Shown here: positions 44,204 through 53,322 of the stretch, in pieces
Layout: each line of letters begins with the position of its first letter
How positions within the stretch are numbered: the first letter of the stretch is position 1
Source: Cryptomeria japonica
Taxonomy: Eukaryota; Streptophyta; Pinopsida; Cupressales; Cupressaceae
NCBI RefSeq assembly: GCF_030272615.1
Contig: NC_081415.1
Coordinates: forward strand, 421,440,757 to 421,504,756
Direction: 5' to 3'
DNA: 64,000 nucleotides
Notes under the pieces: generated by a model
Database searches by the model: none
The model's input: the letters and a program-made list of their open reading frames with translations, nothing else
What the model was told of the DNA's origin: nothing
Made by a program: the position numbers and the translations under genes

Positions 44204-47056
44204 GCCCTCCACTTGAGACTAATGTAGAAGTATACAAGTTTATACGTTGTTGCTACACAATTCTTATTCTCAATCAGCTTCTCATATTCGGTGAGGACAA
44301 ACTTCTCTTGTATTAATTTGCTATAGAGATATACTCATCAAAGTGCAATGTATATGCTAAGCTCAATTGTTGTAATTTTACGCTGCAATGTCAAAACCCA
44401 AAGAAGTTGTTCTATCTTGAGCATGCACAAGCCTATACTAGAATTCTTTATAAGCTACAACTAATTATATTGCTGGAAGGAGCTTGAAAGGACCTTTGCA
44501 ATGCTTTTAAAATGAGGTTAGAGGGAGTCTATATGACAAAGTTATTCATTGTTGAAGTTTGATAAATTCAAAATTCAAAGAATTTTAAAGAATCAACACT
44601 AGATCTAGAAGGCCGCCTTCATTTTGTTAGTGCTTCTTGAATATTGTTTATGATTTTGACACCACCATTTGTTAAGAGATATTTTGAAAAGTAATTTCAA
44701 ATAGTCCAAGAATCATCCAGCTCAACTTGACGCTTGTATAAAGAGAACAACCCTCTTTAGATTTGGTTTATGTTTCAAAAAACTGCAAAATAACTCTAAA
44801 CTTGACAAATTTTGCCTTCAACTAGGTATTCCTTTAAAAACCCTAATTCTCCTATATTGTCAAATCCTTGTGCTAAAAGGAGCAAAATTGAGGACCTTTC
44901 TACGTGAATGAGCTCAACTTGCTTCCAAAATTTGCATGATTTTCAAATCTACCAATAGAAAAGTCCTTTAAAGTTTGAAGTACAAAATGTTCTGTGATCT
45001 CTTCAAAAATCCAATCCCCATGGATAGCCAAGCACGACCAAACACCTCCTTTGTTATTGATCATAGCCTCAACACTTGATATGTTTGCCAACAATCCAAA
45101 CCTTGGATATCAAACCTTAGGCTCTACTACTTTATGTTCCAGTAGTTCATTATTATCTAAAATGAATTATCGATAAACATGCACACATCATACACCAACC
45201 CGAAGATACTAGATTGGGATCCACAAAAATTCTAGAGTACGATATATCAATAATAAAGAAGGAACTTTGTTATAATGCGATGTGTTGTATATGGAAAATG
45301 GCACTTGTATATAAATCTAAGATTTTTGGGGACGTGGCAGCATGGAGATAGGGTGATGAGTTTAGGGCACATTTTTTATTTTTATTTTGAGGATGATGAG
45401 GGAACCATAGTGATCCATAAAAGATTTCAGTTTTTGTACTTCATGGCATGTTTTTGAAACATGAAAAGTCTCTTGAATGCTAGAAAATCTATTAGATGGT
45501 ATGCGACATCAAAATGCAGGTCTGGGTAGGAGAGTGAAGACCGGATACTAAGTATTTTACCCGCTTTGGTGAAATTGCCAGTTGTGGAAGACAGCAAAAG
45601 CATAAACAATGTGGAAAATTCATTCTTTTTGTCACAAAAAGTGAAATTATTTTCATGATTTGGAGTGATTGTGAGTTAAATTCACAACCATTGGACATGC
45701 CATCACCTTGAATCATGCATCCATGAGGCCTATTTACATGAACATCCATTCAGTTGATGGGTTGATTTGATTGATTTTGATTATTGATTTCGTCTTCCTT
45801 GGAATATCATTCTTTTTGCATGTTACAACCCTCATTGTCATTCTTTTGGTTCAAGTTTCTGTTGTAAAATTCTTCGTTCGCCTAGATCTAGGCTCGTGTA
45901 ATTGGATTCCCACCGAATCTGACCAAATACTTGCAGTTTTTTGTTGATTCTTTTATCAAACTGCCTCTACCCACTTTGAATATTGAGGTTTTCAATATGT
46001 CCTCCATTTTTTAAAATTTCCACCTCAAAGTCAAAAGTTTTTAGAGTATAATAGGTGAACAAAAGACTTTGTAGATCTGGAATTCAAAGGATTGTTGTCA
46101 TTAGAAAATTGGGGTGGGGCATAGCTCAATCATTAATCCTTTATGTCCCAGCAAGTCTCCAAGATGAAGATGACAAGGGACAAGGTGTTGCATTTTTGGG
46201 ATGGATTTTTTGGGACACCATTTTTAGGGGATGGTAGGGGACACCTATTAGATAAATAGGGAAAAATTAAAAATAAAGGAAATTTCAAATATTCATATGA
46301 TAACATTTGATAAGGCATTCATCAGACACATTATAGAACCTTAATGCATAACACTAGAATTGAATTGAGATTTCATGTGAGAGTGGACAAACAAATTAAC
46401 AAAATTCAATTGCTTTCATATCAACGTGCATATATATTCTATATAATTACAACAAAATGTCCAAAGGCTGCAATTTCCGACGACAAAATGACAAAGACAT
46501 AGAAAATATACTGCTGCCCCTAATTATCTTTTGATGATACTTAGGACCTTGCTGATGTTGGAGTTGCAAGGCACTATGCACAGCCATGAACTTCTCCAAT
46601 CATTGCGAGCTCCTATTCCTCTTGATTTACTTTATGAATTTGTAAGTGGGGTCAAGAGGTAGTGCCCCTCCAGTGGTTTGGGGGCAGCATCCTTGGCGTG
46701 CTCCTCCTTGTTGTGATATAGGGTCAAAGGGCAGTCCCCCTTGGGGATTTTGGGGGCAACACTCTTGGTGTGCTCCTCTTTGCAATATAGGACGGGGTTG
46801 AGGGGTGGAGGCCTTGGCAACAAGCGCAAATCAAAGCTTTTGAGACCACACAAACAGTCAAGGCATATGCCTATTTTCCATAATTTTATCACTTTTAAAG
46901 TTAATGACATAGTTTTGATGCTCTCTTGCCGCCTTCTTATGGCCATTCTCTTCTCTTTTCACAATTCTTCTTCACAAATGGAAAATGACAAAACGAGCTT
47001 TTTTTCTGTTTTTAGTTGTTAGTGTGGTTCATTCAGGTTTAGGGCTGGTTTAAAGG
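44204..47056. other. AT-rich DNA without supportable genes
   Basis: Only short frames, none with a recognisable motif. The left part may be the leader of an element starting at the primer site at 44176. A short GC-rich direct repeat lies at 46651-46800; I see nothing else assignable. Confidence 0.4.
46651..46800. repeat. Direct repeat, two units of about 72 bp
   Basis: The units share GGGGGCA(G/A)CA(T/C)(C/T)CTTGG(C/T)GTGCTCCTC followed by a TTG...ATATAGG segment and a GGG-rich junction. Starts are near 46651 and 46722. Divergence between units is substantial, so the duplication is old. Confidence 0.65.
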
Positions 47057-47068
47057 GGTATTGTTGAC

Positions 47069-47093
47069 GTGTATTTTGTACACCATCATACAC
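47069..47093 (-). other. Terminal hairpin of solo LTR 3
   Basis: GTGTAT (47069-47074) and ATACAC (47088-47093) pair around 13 nt, as in solo LTR 2. Confidence 0.75.
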
Positions 47094-47916
47094 AGAATAA
47101 AATACCTAAAGGCATCTTATCCTCTCTTGAGAAAATAGTCTCTAACTGCTGAAGATTCGCGTAAAGGATCAGTTAGGTAGACTCCAAGGTTCTTTGATGT
47201 AGGGTCTCTACGTATGGACAAGCTCCAGTGGTATGATGTGATTTGCTGGAATCACAAGGGGACTTACATGTGATGATTGAACTTCCGATCTGCTTTGCTG
47301 GACACAGGCTCTGACTAACTTGGATTTGAAAAATGAAAAAAGGATAAGGGCGAAGAGAGGATCTAATCCTAATACTAAGAATGTAGGAGCAATGACTTGA
47401 TTTTTGATGAAACTCTAACTAGATCTTGTTTTGACATCAATGGAACATCTACACAAGACTAGTGCGATCTTCTAAGGGAAGCTTTATGATGTTCAAATCA
47501 TCACCGCAGGCATAGATACCATCCAAGTTGATGCATATCAATGAAGAGACAACAAATTGAAATTGAGCTTAAGCTGAACGATTCCAGTTGACTACACAAG
47601 GCAAGTCTGCAATCAACAAACTGCTAGTAGTATGGATATACGAATTCCACCATCAATCAATCACATTTCCTCCATTCATCTAATCATCTACCATCTAAGA
47701 TTGAAGACTCAACAAGAAACCATGCAAATTGCAAGAAACGACACACTTCACCATTACTTCAATGAAAATGGAGTTTGTTTACAATCAATGGCAACAATTT
47801 CTTGCCTTGTCCTCCTATTCTACTCTAATTGCTTCCAACTATTCTCTAACTATTCTAACTATTTACATACTATCTCTAACAATTGCTAATTAGCCTTTAC
47901 AAATGAAATGCCTGGG

Positions 47917-47924
47917 CTTATATA
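47917..47924 (-). promoter_or_regulatory. TATA box of solo LTR 3
   Basis: Minus-strand TATATAAG in GGGCACTATATAAGCCCAGG. If active, transcription would run leftward, away from the Pol IV/V subunit gene. Confidence 0.8.
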
Positions 47925-47988
47925 GTGCCCACAATACAATTTGATGGCTTAGATCAATTCGAGATCAATGGCCAAGATTCAACAATGA

Positions 47989-48006
47989 AAACCCTAATTA
48001 GGGTTT
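47989..48006. promoter_or_regulatory. Telobox palindrome in solo LTR 3
   Basis: AAACCCTAATTAGGGTTT, 64 bp from the TATA box as in the other two copies. Confidence 0.85.
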
Positions 48007-49274
48007 GTTACAACCATTACATAACATTTAATGCTTGACCAATGATAAAATTGTATTGCTTGGACACATGTCCTCTCTAGAAAAATCGACCAATGGATAG
48101 CCAGGGTAGGTACATCGGAGTTTGTGCCACCTTCCATGAGTTAAGTACATTGAATCTGGACATGCTGAGATGGACCTCACTGATTGGAGACGTGATGACT
48201 AGGATGCCACCTCATTTGACACTTGTAACTTGGTAGATATTCAACTTGATGTTGTTGAGAAGCTTGCTTTAATTAATTCATCTGGAATTATTTACTTCTT
48301 CAACGAGCCCTTGTTCTAACTCCTTGTGTCCTTGATGTGCAGGATGATGATGTACCTCGCCTTGGAACGTTGGATTGAAAGAGGTTGCCCATGTCCTTAC
48401 TTGATCGTCCTGGCGAAGACCGTCCTGGCGAAGATCGTCCTGGATCCGGCTTGATTTTCCTTAATGAGATCTCCATTTGATGCCTACACAACATTTCAAA
48501 ATTAGTAACATGTTTTGCAACGAATAGCATAGATTAAATTAATTTTTAGGAAACTTCATAATAAATCCTTGAGTTATTATTTCCTAAAAAACGATTGAGC
48601 TAAGGGAAAACAAATTTTCAAAATTCAAAATTAAGGCAATGATGATCAAAATTCGAAATTAAAACAAGAGATCTTGCCATACCTCACTTAAGAGCTTAAC
48701 TCTAAAATGCAAAATGAGGAATTTGCCTAGGCAAAATTTGAAATAAGATGGTCTTCAATGTGATCTCCCTTCAAAATAGCAATTTCGCCACCCTTCAAGT
48801 TTTTGACGTGATCTTCAAGCCTTTGACAAGTTTGCTCAAATGGAAATTAAGGTTTGCACCTCCTTTGTATACTCCAAATCGCATATGAAGGAGGATGCTT
48901 GAACAATGATTTAAAAATGAAATAAACACCTCCTTTTATAAGCGCTCATACCACCCATCCCTTCTAGGCCGACTTTTGTAAAAATAAGGCAATTTAAACG
49001 ATTTTTAAATGAATAACAAGGGCCGACCTCCATAAAACAAATAAATACCAAGCGCTCAATTTAATTTTTTAATGAATTAATAATTAATTATTAAATGCCT
49101 TCATTTTTAATTAATAAATTCGATTTTCTTACAAGGCAAAAATAATCAATTAATACCAAGCGCTAAATTTAAATGTCATTTAATTGAATTTTCAAAACCC
49201 TTCGAACTTAGCATTTAAAATAAATTAAAAATGTTTATTTAGCGCCAAAAATTTTGAAGATGGGAAATACATAC

Positions 49275-50740
49275 CTCATCGCCCTGGTCCCTGACTGAGG
49301 GACAGGAGCGATCCATCACTTTGTCTTGATTCTTGCAATTTCAACGTCCAAAGTCTTCATCTCCACGTTCAAATCGACATTTTTGTTAGGTCCTTCGAGC
49401 TTGATTAACTTTTCCTTGCGATTGAATGTCCTTTTGTGGTGATATCGCCCTGGTCCCTTAGAGAGGGACAGGAGCGATCTCCATGTCCTGGCTCAAATTT
49501 GCAAACACTTGATCTTCGTTCTTCGTTCATTGTCTTCCAAAGGACGTCCTTTACTTCGCCAATCCTTGCATTGTCTTGATTTTGAAGGAGCATGAGTGTT
49601 TTTGTAAAAATCGCTTTGGTCCTTGTCCAAAGGACAGGAGCGATATAGCCTCTGTGTTAATTTGATGATCATTTAACGTTTGAAGTCTTTGTATATCACC
49701 TTCTAATCACGCCTTGGACCTCTTGCGACCTTGGAAAACCTTGACCTCACGTGATTTTTGCATGAATTGGCCAATATAATAAACATCGCTCTGGTCCCTT
49801 GGAGAGGGACAGGAGCGATCCTCAAGGTTTTGAGTTTGTTCTTGCATTCTTCAACTTGCCATTACCTTCAATGCGTGAAATGACGTCCCTTGATTCCTCT
49901 TGGTGGCTTGATGCTTGTTTAACTTTCGAAATCTATGCCTTTATGCAATTTTCGCTCTGGTCCCTTCCTAAGGGACAGGAGCGAATTAGGATATTTTAGA
50001 GCAAATCCCTCAATGTGGCGATCCTTGTAACTTTGTGCTTGATGGAGATGCTTCGAAACGTCCTTGGCACCTTGTTCTTAGCCTTGGAGTGATTTGAATT
50101 TGAAGAAGAGGCAATATAATCATCATATCGCCCTGGTCCCTTGGAGAGGGACAGGAGCGATTTTGCTCTTGTGGGCTTCATCTCACTTTATCATCTTCGC
50201 AAACTATCTTCAACGGTCTCGTAATGTCCCCTTTCATTCATCCATGCCTTGGAATTCATTGTAACTTGGCAAGAAAATCATCTAAAACAAAAATCGCTCT
50301 GGTCCCTTCCTAAGGGACAGGAGCGAACTTAAGCATTTTGGTCCTTTGATGGCATTTGGTAATCTTCAATTTATCTTCAATGAGTTCATTTCACCTCCTT
50401 CCTTGCCTTCAAACATAAACTTGCTTGATCTTTGCCCAGATCGTATCTTATGAAGAATTTCGCTCTGGTCCTTCAGTGAGGGACAGGAGCGAATTTGACC
50501 CTCTAGGCAAAAACTTCATCATTTCGTTGTTTTTGATCAAGTCTGGATGCTCTATCATGCTCATTTCGTCCTTCACCATGCCTTTGATGTCTCGATTCGT
50601 CCAAACAAGGTCAGGAATGGCTCAACTAAGCATTTTCGCTCTGGTCCCTTGGTGAGGGACAGGAGCGATTCGCCTTGGTCCCTTGGAGAGGGACAGGAGC
50701 GCTTTTCGCTCTGGACCCTTGGAGAAGGACACGAGCGAAA
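49275..50740. repeat. Array of palindromic TCGCTCCTG modules, solo LTR 3
   Basis: About 11 modules, seen here as TCGCCCTGGTCCCT...AGGGACAGGAGCGA. They are near 49279, 49445, 49610, 49788, 49951, 50137, 50294, 50460, 50636, 50668 and 50706. The last three are head to tail, matching the cluster in solo LTR 2, so the array arrangement predates the separation of the two copies. Confidence 0.9.
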
Positions 50741-50774
50741 TTTGACTTTTCGCACTCTCTATCAGGGTAATTTT

Positions 50775-50833
50775 TATGGAATATAACATTTAAGTATAAG
50801 TGACATTTCTTATACTTTAAGTTATATTCCATA
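50775..50833. repeat. Long AT-rich inverted repeat in U3 of solo LTR 3
   Basis: Arms 50775-50800 (TATGGAATATAAC...) and 50809-50833 (...GTTATATTCCATA) are about 25 bp each, nearly perfect, with an 8-nt loop. An equivalent lies at 15303-15357 in solo LTR 1, with 15-bp perfect outer arms. Confidence 0.8.
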
Positions 50834-51149
50834 TATACTTTCAGGATGTTTGAGAGTGGTTTCAGACCTCCAGGAGTTATATTGCAAAATCTAGTTTTTG
50901 GAGGTTTTTTCAGTTTCCAGACTTAGTCAAATTCAGGATCAGGACATTCCAGACTTAGCCAAATTTCAGGATCAGGACCTCACTCAAGCCGGACTTGCTA
51001 TCCTATTGATCCCCTGGGCGACATTCAAAATGCAAAGGCTAACAAGCAAAACCCTAAAAAAAAACAAAAAAAAACAAACCCTAAAAAGCAAAAAAAACAT
51101 GGGTCCCCATTTGCAATGGGGCGATGTGTGGAAACGTCACAACAGGTAT

Positions 51150-52254
51150 GAAGGTACTTGTGGGACCCCCCATGCTTGGGATGGCCCAGACATCCGTTGC
51201 TGTTCTTGCATGATAATGGATTATGCAGGGGATGTCCCTGGGGTACATAGTTAATCCTGAATTAGAATATATCATAGCTATTGAGGAGCCATCATTTGAT
51301 GATCGGTATTTTGTTATCTTGCATGAGGCATTTGATGATTGTCACTGTCGTTGAAGGAATAAGGCATTTTGCTTTTGACTAATGGAGCTTTGTTTCTCTT
51401 ACTTGGTTATCTTTTTCTAATGAAATGACACTGTACTAATGCTCTATATGATAACAAGTTTGAGCTTGTTATAGTTGTCTCCATGGGGTAGTTCATCTTT
51501 ATTAATGCATTCTCTGACTTAATGATCCATTATTTTCAAATATATTTTTGCTTCTCGAAGTTAATCTCACCAAGTTTCTCTACATTCACAATAGAATTGT
51601 GGAAAAGCTGCTTAATATAGAAGCCAAATCGCTATAGTCTTCATTGTAGCAGGAATCTGGATAATTTGTGATCTGTGCATAAAAAATTAGAGCTTTATTA
51701 TTTCATGCAGATACTCAAGTCGCTTCCTATACATTTCCAATTAATGCTTATACTTTGTTCTAGATCTCAAAAAATTGGGCTCAAGCTCTATATCTGTCTC
51801 GGCAAATAGGGCTCTGCTGGCCTGTAAATGCAGCCCTTTTCATTCTAGCTACCTTTTTAGTCTAATGTCTACAAGAGAAGGCCTGTTCAAACTCCATTAA
51901 TTCTTCTTGGTAGGTCAGTACATTATTTAATAAAAGTTAGCTACATAGAATAATGCATAAATTCAATTTTAACATTGTCCATATAGAAATTCCTCTGCCT
52001 TTGTTAAAATGCTCAAATTTCATATTGAATAATTCTTTTTTTTTTGGATATAAAATTATACCTATGGCCAACATTCCGCAAAACATGACACAAAAATTAA
52101 AAGAATTGATGTTAATTTTCAATTCCATCATATTTATTTTTTCAAGTTCACATCGTGAATGAATCTGTTTGTAATCAGTTATTGCACTTCCATTTTTCTT
52201 TACAGGTGCTAAGTATTATTTTGACCAATAACCAGTCAAAGAAAAGAGAGAATC
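51150..52254 (+). promoter_or_regulatory. 5' region of the Pol IV/V subunit gene, with a likely 5' UTR intron acceptor
   Basis: No coding frame is evident. A strong splice acceptor, TTCCATTTTTCTTTACAG, ends at 52205, 49 bp before the start codon. This suggests the message has an upstream non-coding exon and that most of this interval is intron or promoter. I could not fix the donor. It lies either here or beyond solo LTR 3, in which case the LTR would be inside the intron. Confidence 0.5.
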
Positions 52255-53322
52255 ATGTTTTTTGAGATTGAAATGACCAGAAATGTGGTTGTATCCCCAG
52301 ATAAATTGCACACTGGGTTGTTTCTTGAGCGTTCTATCATTTTACAGCTCTTAGAAGATGTAAAACGAATCCAGGCTACAGAAGAGCATGGTTATCTGAT
52401 CGTAGTGACCACATTAGAAGGTCGAGGGGAGGGAAAGATAAGAGAAATGCAAGGATCTGTTGTTTTTCCTGTGAAATTCAAGTGTATAGTGTTCAAACCT
52501 TTTCAAAATGAAATTTTAGATGGTAAAGTTTTAGAGGTAATGAAGGCAGGCCTTCGAATTGAATGTGGACCAATGACAGAGATATTTATAGCGAAACAAA
52601 CAATGCAGGATTTTGAATATGTACCGGGAGAAAACCCCGTCTTTAAAGGCAGGGTTAGTCATCAAATAGAGAAGGGTGGATGGATCAGGCTTAAGACAAT
52701 TGGCATCAAATGGAATGAACAAAAACGAATATTCATGGCACTGGGGAGCTTGCAAGGAAATTTCTTAGGACCTATATCTGATCCAGGTATCGTTGGCAAG
52801 GTTGATCCCGAGACTAATTCTGAGATTCAACCTGAAAATCCCCAGGAATCACCCACCAATACAAATGGAAATCCTCAGGGGTCGCTTAACAAGACAAACT
52901 CTAATTCACAGGGATGGGGGCCTGGAGAAAATGATAACCATCAGAGTTGGGGTGTGGGAACAAATGATAATCCACAGGATTTGAACACCAAAACAAGAGA
53001 TAATCCTCAGGGATTGCCTGCTGGAACAAATGATGATCCTCAGGAACAGGCTTCCACAGCAAATGACAAATCTCAGGGATGGGCTGCGGGAAGAAGTGAC
53101 GACCCTCAGGGATTGCCAGCAGAACCAAATAATAATAATCTGGGATGGACTTCTGGAGTAAATCAGAATTCTGAAGGAAGGAACTTTGGAATAGATAATC
53201 ATCCTCAGGGATTGGTTACTGGAGCAAATGACATTCATCAAGGACGGGCCATTGGAACAAATGATGATACCCAAGGATGGACTGCTGAGGTGAATGAGAA
53301 TTCTCAGGGATGGGGCACCTAA
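52255..53322 (+). CDS. NRPD7/NRPE7: RNA polymerase IV/V seventh subunit (RPB7 family) with a GW-repeat tail
   Basis: An intact 355-codon frame. Residues 1-178 cover the whole RPB7 family: N-terminal tip domain (MFFEIEMTRNVVVSPDKL, GEGKIREMQGSVVFPVKF) and S1/OB domain (KAGLRIECGP, EYVPGENPVF, KTIGIKWNEQKRIF, LGSLQGNFLGPISDPG). PGENP and IGIKW fit the Pol IV/V-specific NRPD7/NRPE7 type better than Pol II RPB7. RPB7-type proteins pair with subunit 4 as the stalk next to the RNA exit channel; Pol IV and Pol V act in RNA-directed DNA methylation in the nucleus. Family members end at about residue 175-180. Here a tail of about 175 residues follows, made of 11-residue repeats rich in Asn, Gln and Gly. 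It has six tryptophans (221, 232, 276, 298, 342, 353), all in GW or WG context. The family call is firm; Argonaute binding by the tail is inference. There is no frameshift, stop or coding intron. Confidence 0.9.
   Translation: MFFEIEMTRNVVVSPDKLHTGLFLERSIILQLLEDVKRIQATEEHGYLIVVTTLEGRGEGKIREMQGSVVFPVKFKCIVFKPFQNEILDGKVLEVMKAGLRIECGPMTEIFIAKQTMQDFEYVPGENPVFKGRVSHQIEKGGWIRLKTIGIKWNEQKRIFMALGSLQGNFLGPISDPGIVGKVDPETNSEIQPENPQESPTNTNGNPQGSLNKTNSNSQGWGPGENDNHQSWGVGTNDNPQDLNTKTRDNPQGLPAGTNDDPQEQASTANDKSQGWAAGRSDDPQGLPAEPNNNNLGWTSGVNQNSEGRNFGIDNHPQGLVTGANDIHQGRAIGTNDDTQGWTAEVNENSQGWGT
52831..53319 (+). repeat. In-frame 33-bp minisatellite encoding the GW tail
   Basis: From residue 193 to 355 the protein is 14 full units and one partial unit of 11 residues, without length change. 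The consensus is about N-D-N-P-Q-G-W/L-x-x-G-T. Tryptophan falls at unit position 7 in six units (3, 4, 8, 10, 14, 15); other units have Leu (TTG), Ser, Gln or Arg there. Unit length is kept exactly although the sequences have diverged, which suggests selection on the frame. Confidence 0.9.

Larger units (their letters stand above)
47062..51144 (-). mobile_element. Solo LTR 3 (4,083 bp), minus orientation, upstream of the Pol IV/V subunit gene
   Basis: On the minus strand it runs from TGTTGTGACG (51144) to CGTCAACA (47062). It is flanked by the perfect 5-bp duplication GGTAT (47057-47061 and 51145-51149). It is an inverted, clearly related copy of solo LTR 2: CCCCATT hairpin (51105-51121), AT-rich inverted repeat (50775-50833), TCGCTCCTG array (49275-50740), telobox palindrome (47989-48006), TATA box (47917-47924), GTAAGT (47262-47267 on the minus strand) and terminal hairpin (47069-47093). 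It is about 600 bp shorter than LTR 2. No internal element sequence remains. Confidence 0.95.

Noticed and set aside
46632-46946. 104-codon minus-strand frame with repeated EEH(T/A)K phrases
   Set aside because: The repetition reflects an old 72-bp direct repeat; no start context or domain supports a gene.
37768-51144. One giant inverted repeat formed by solo LTRs 2 and 3, as from a single inversion or foldback element
   Set aside because: Each copy has its own 5-bp target duplication (AAGCC and GGTAT), so they are independent insertions in opposite orientation.
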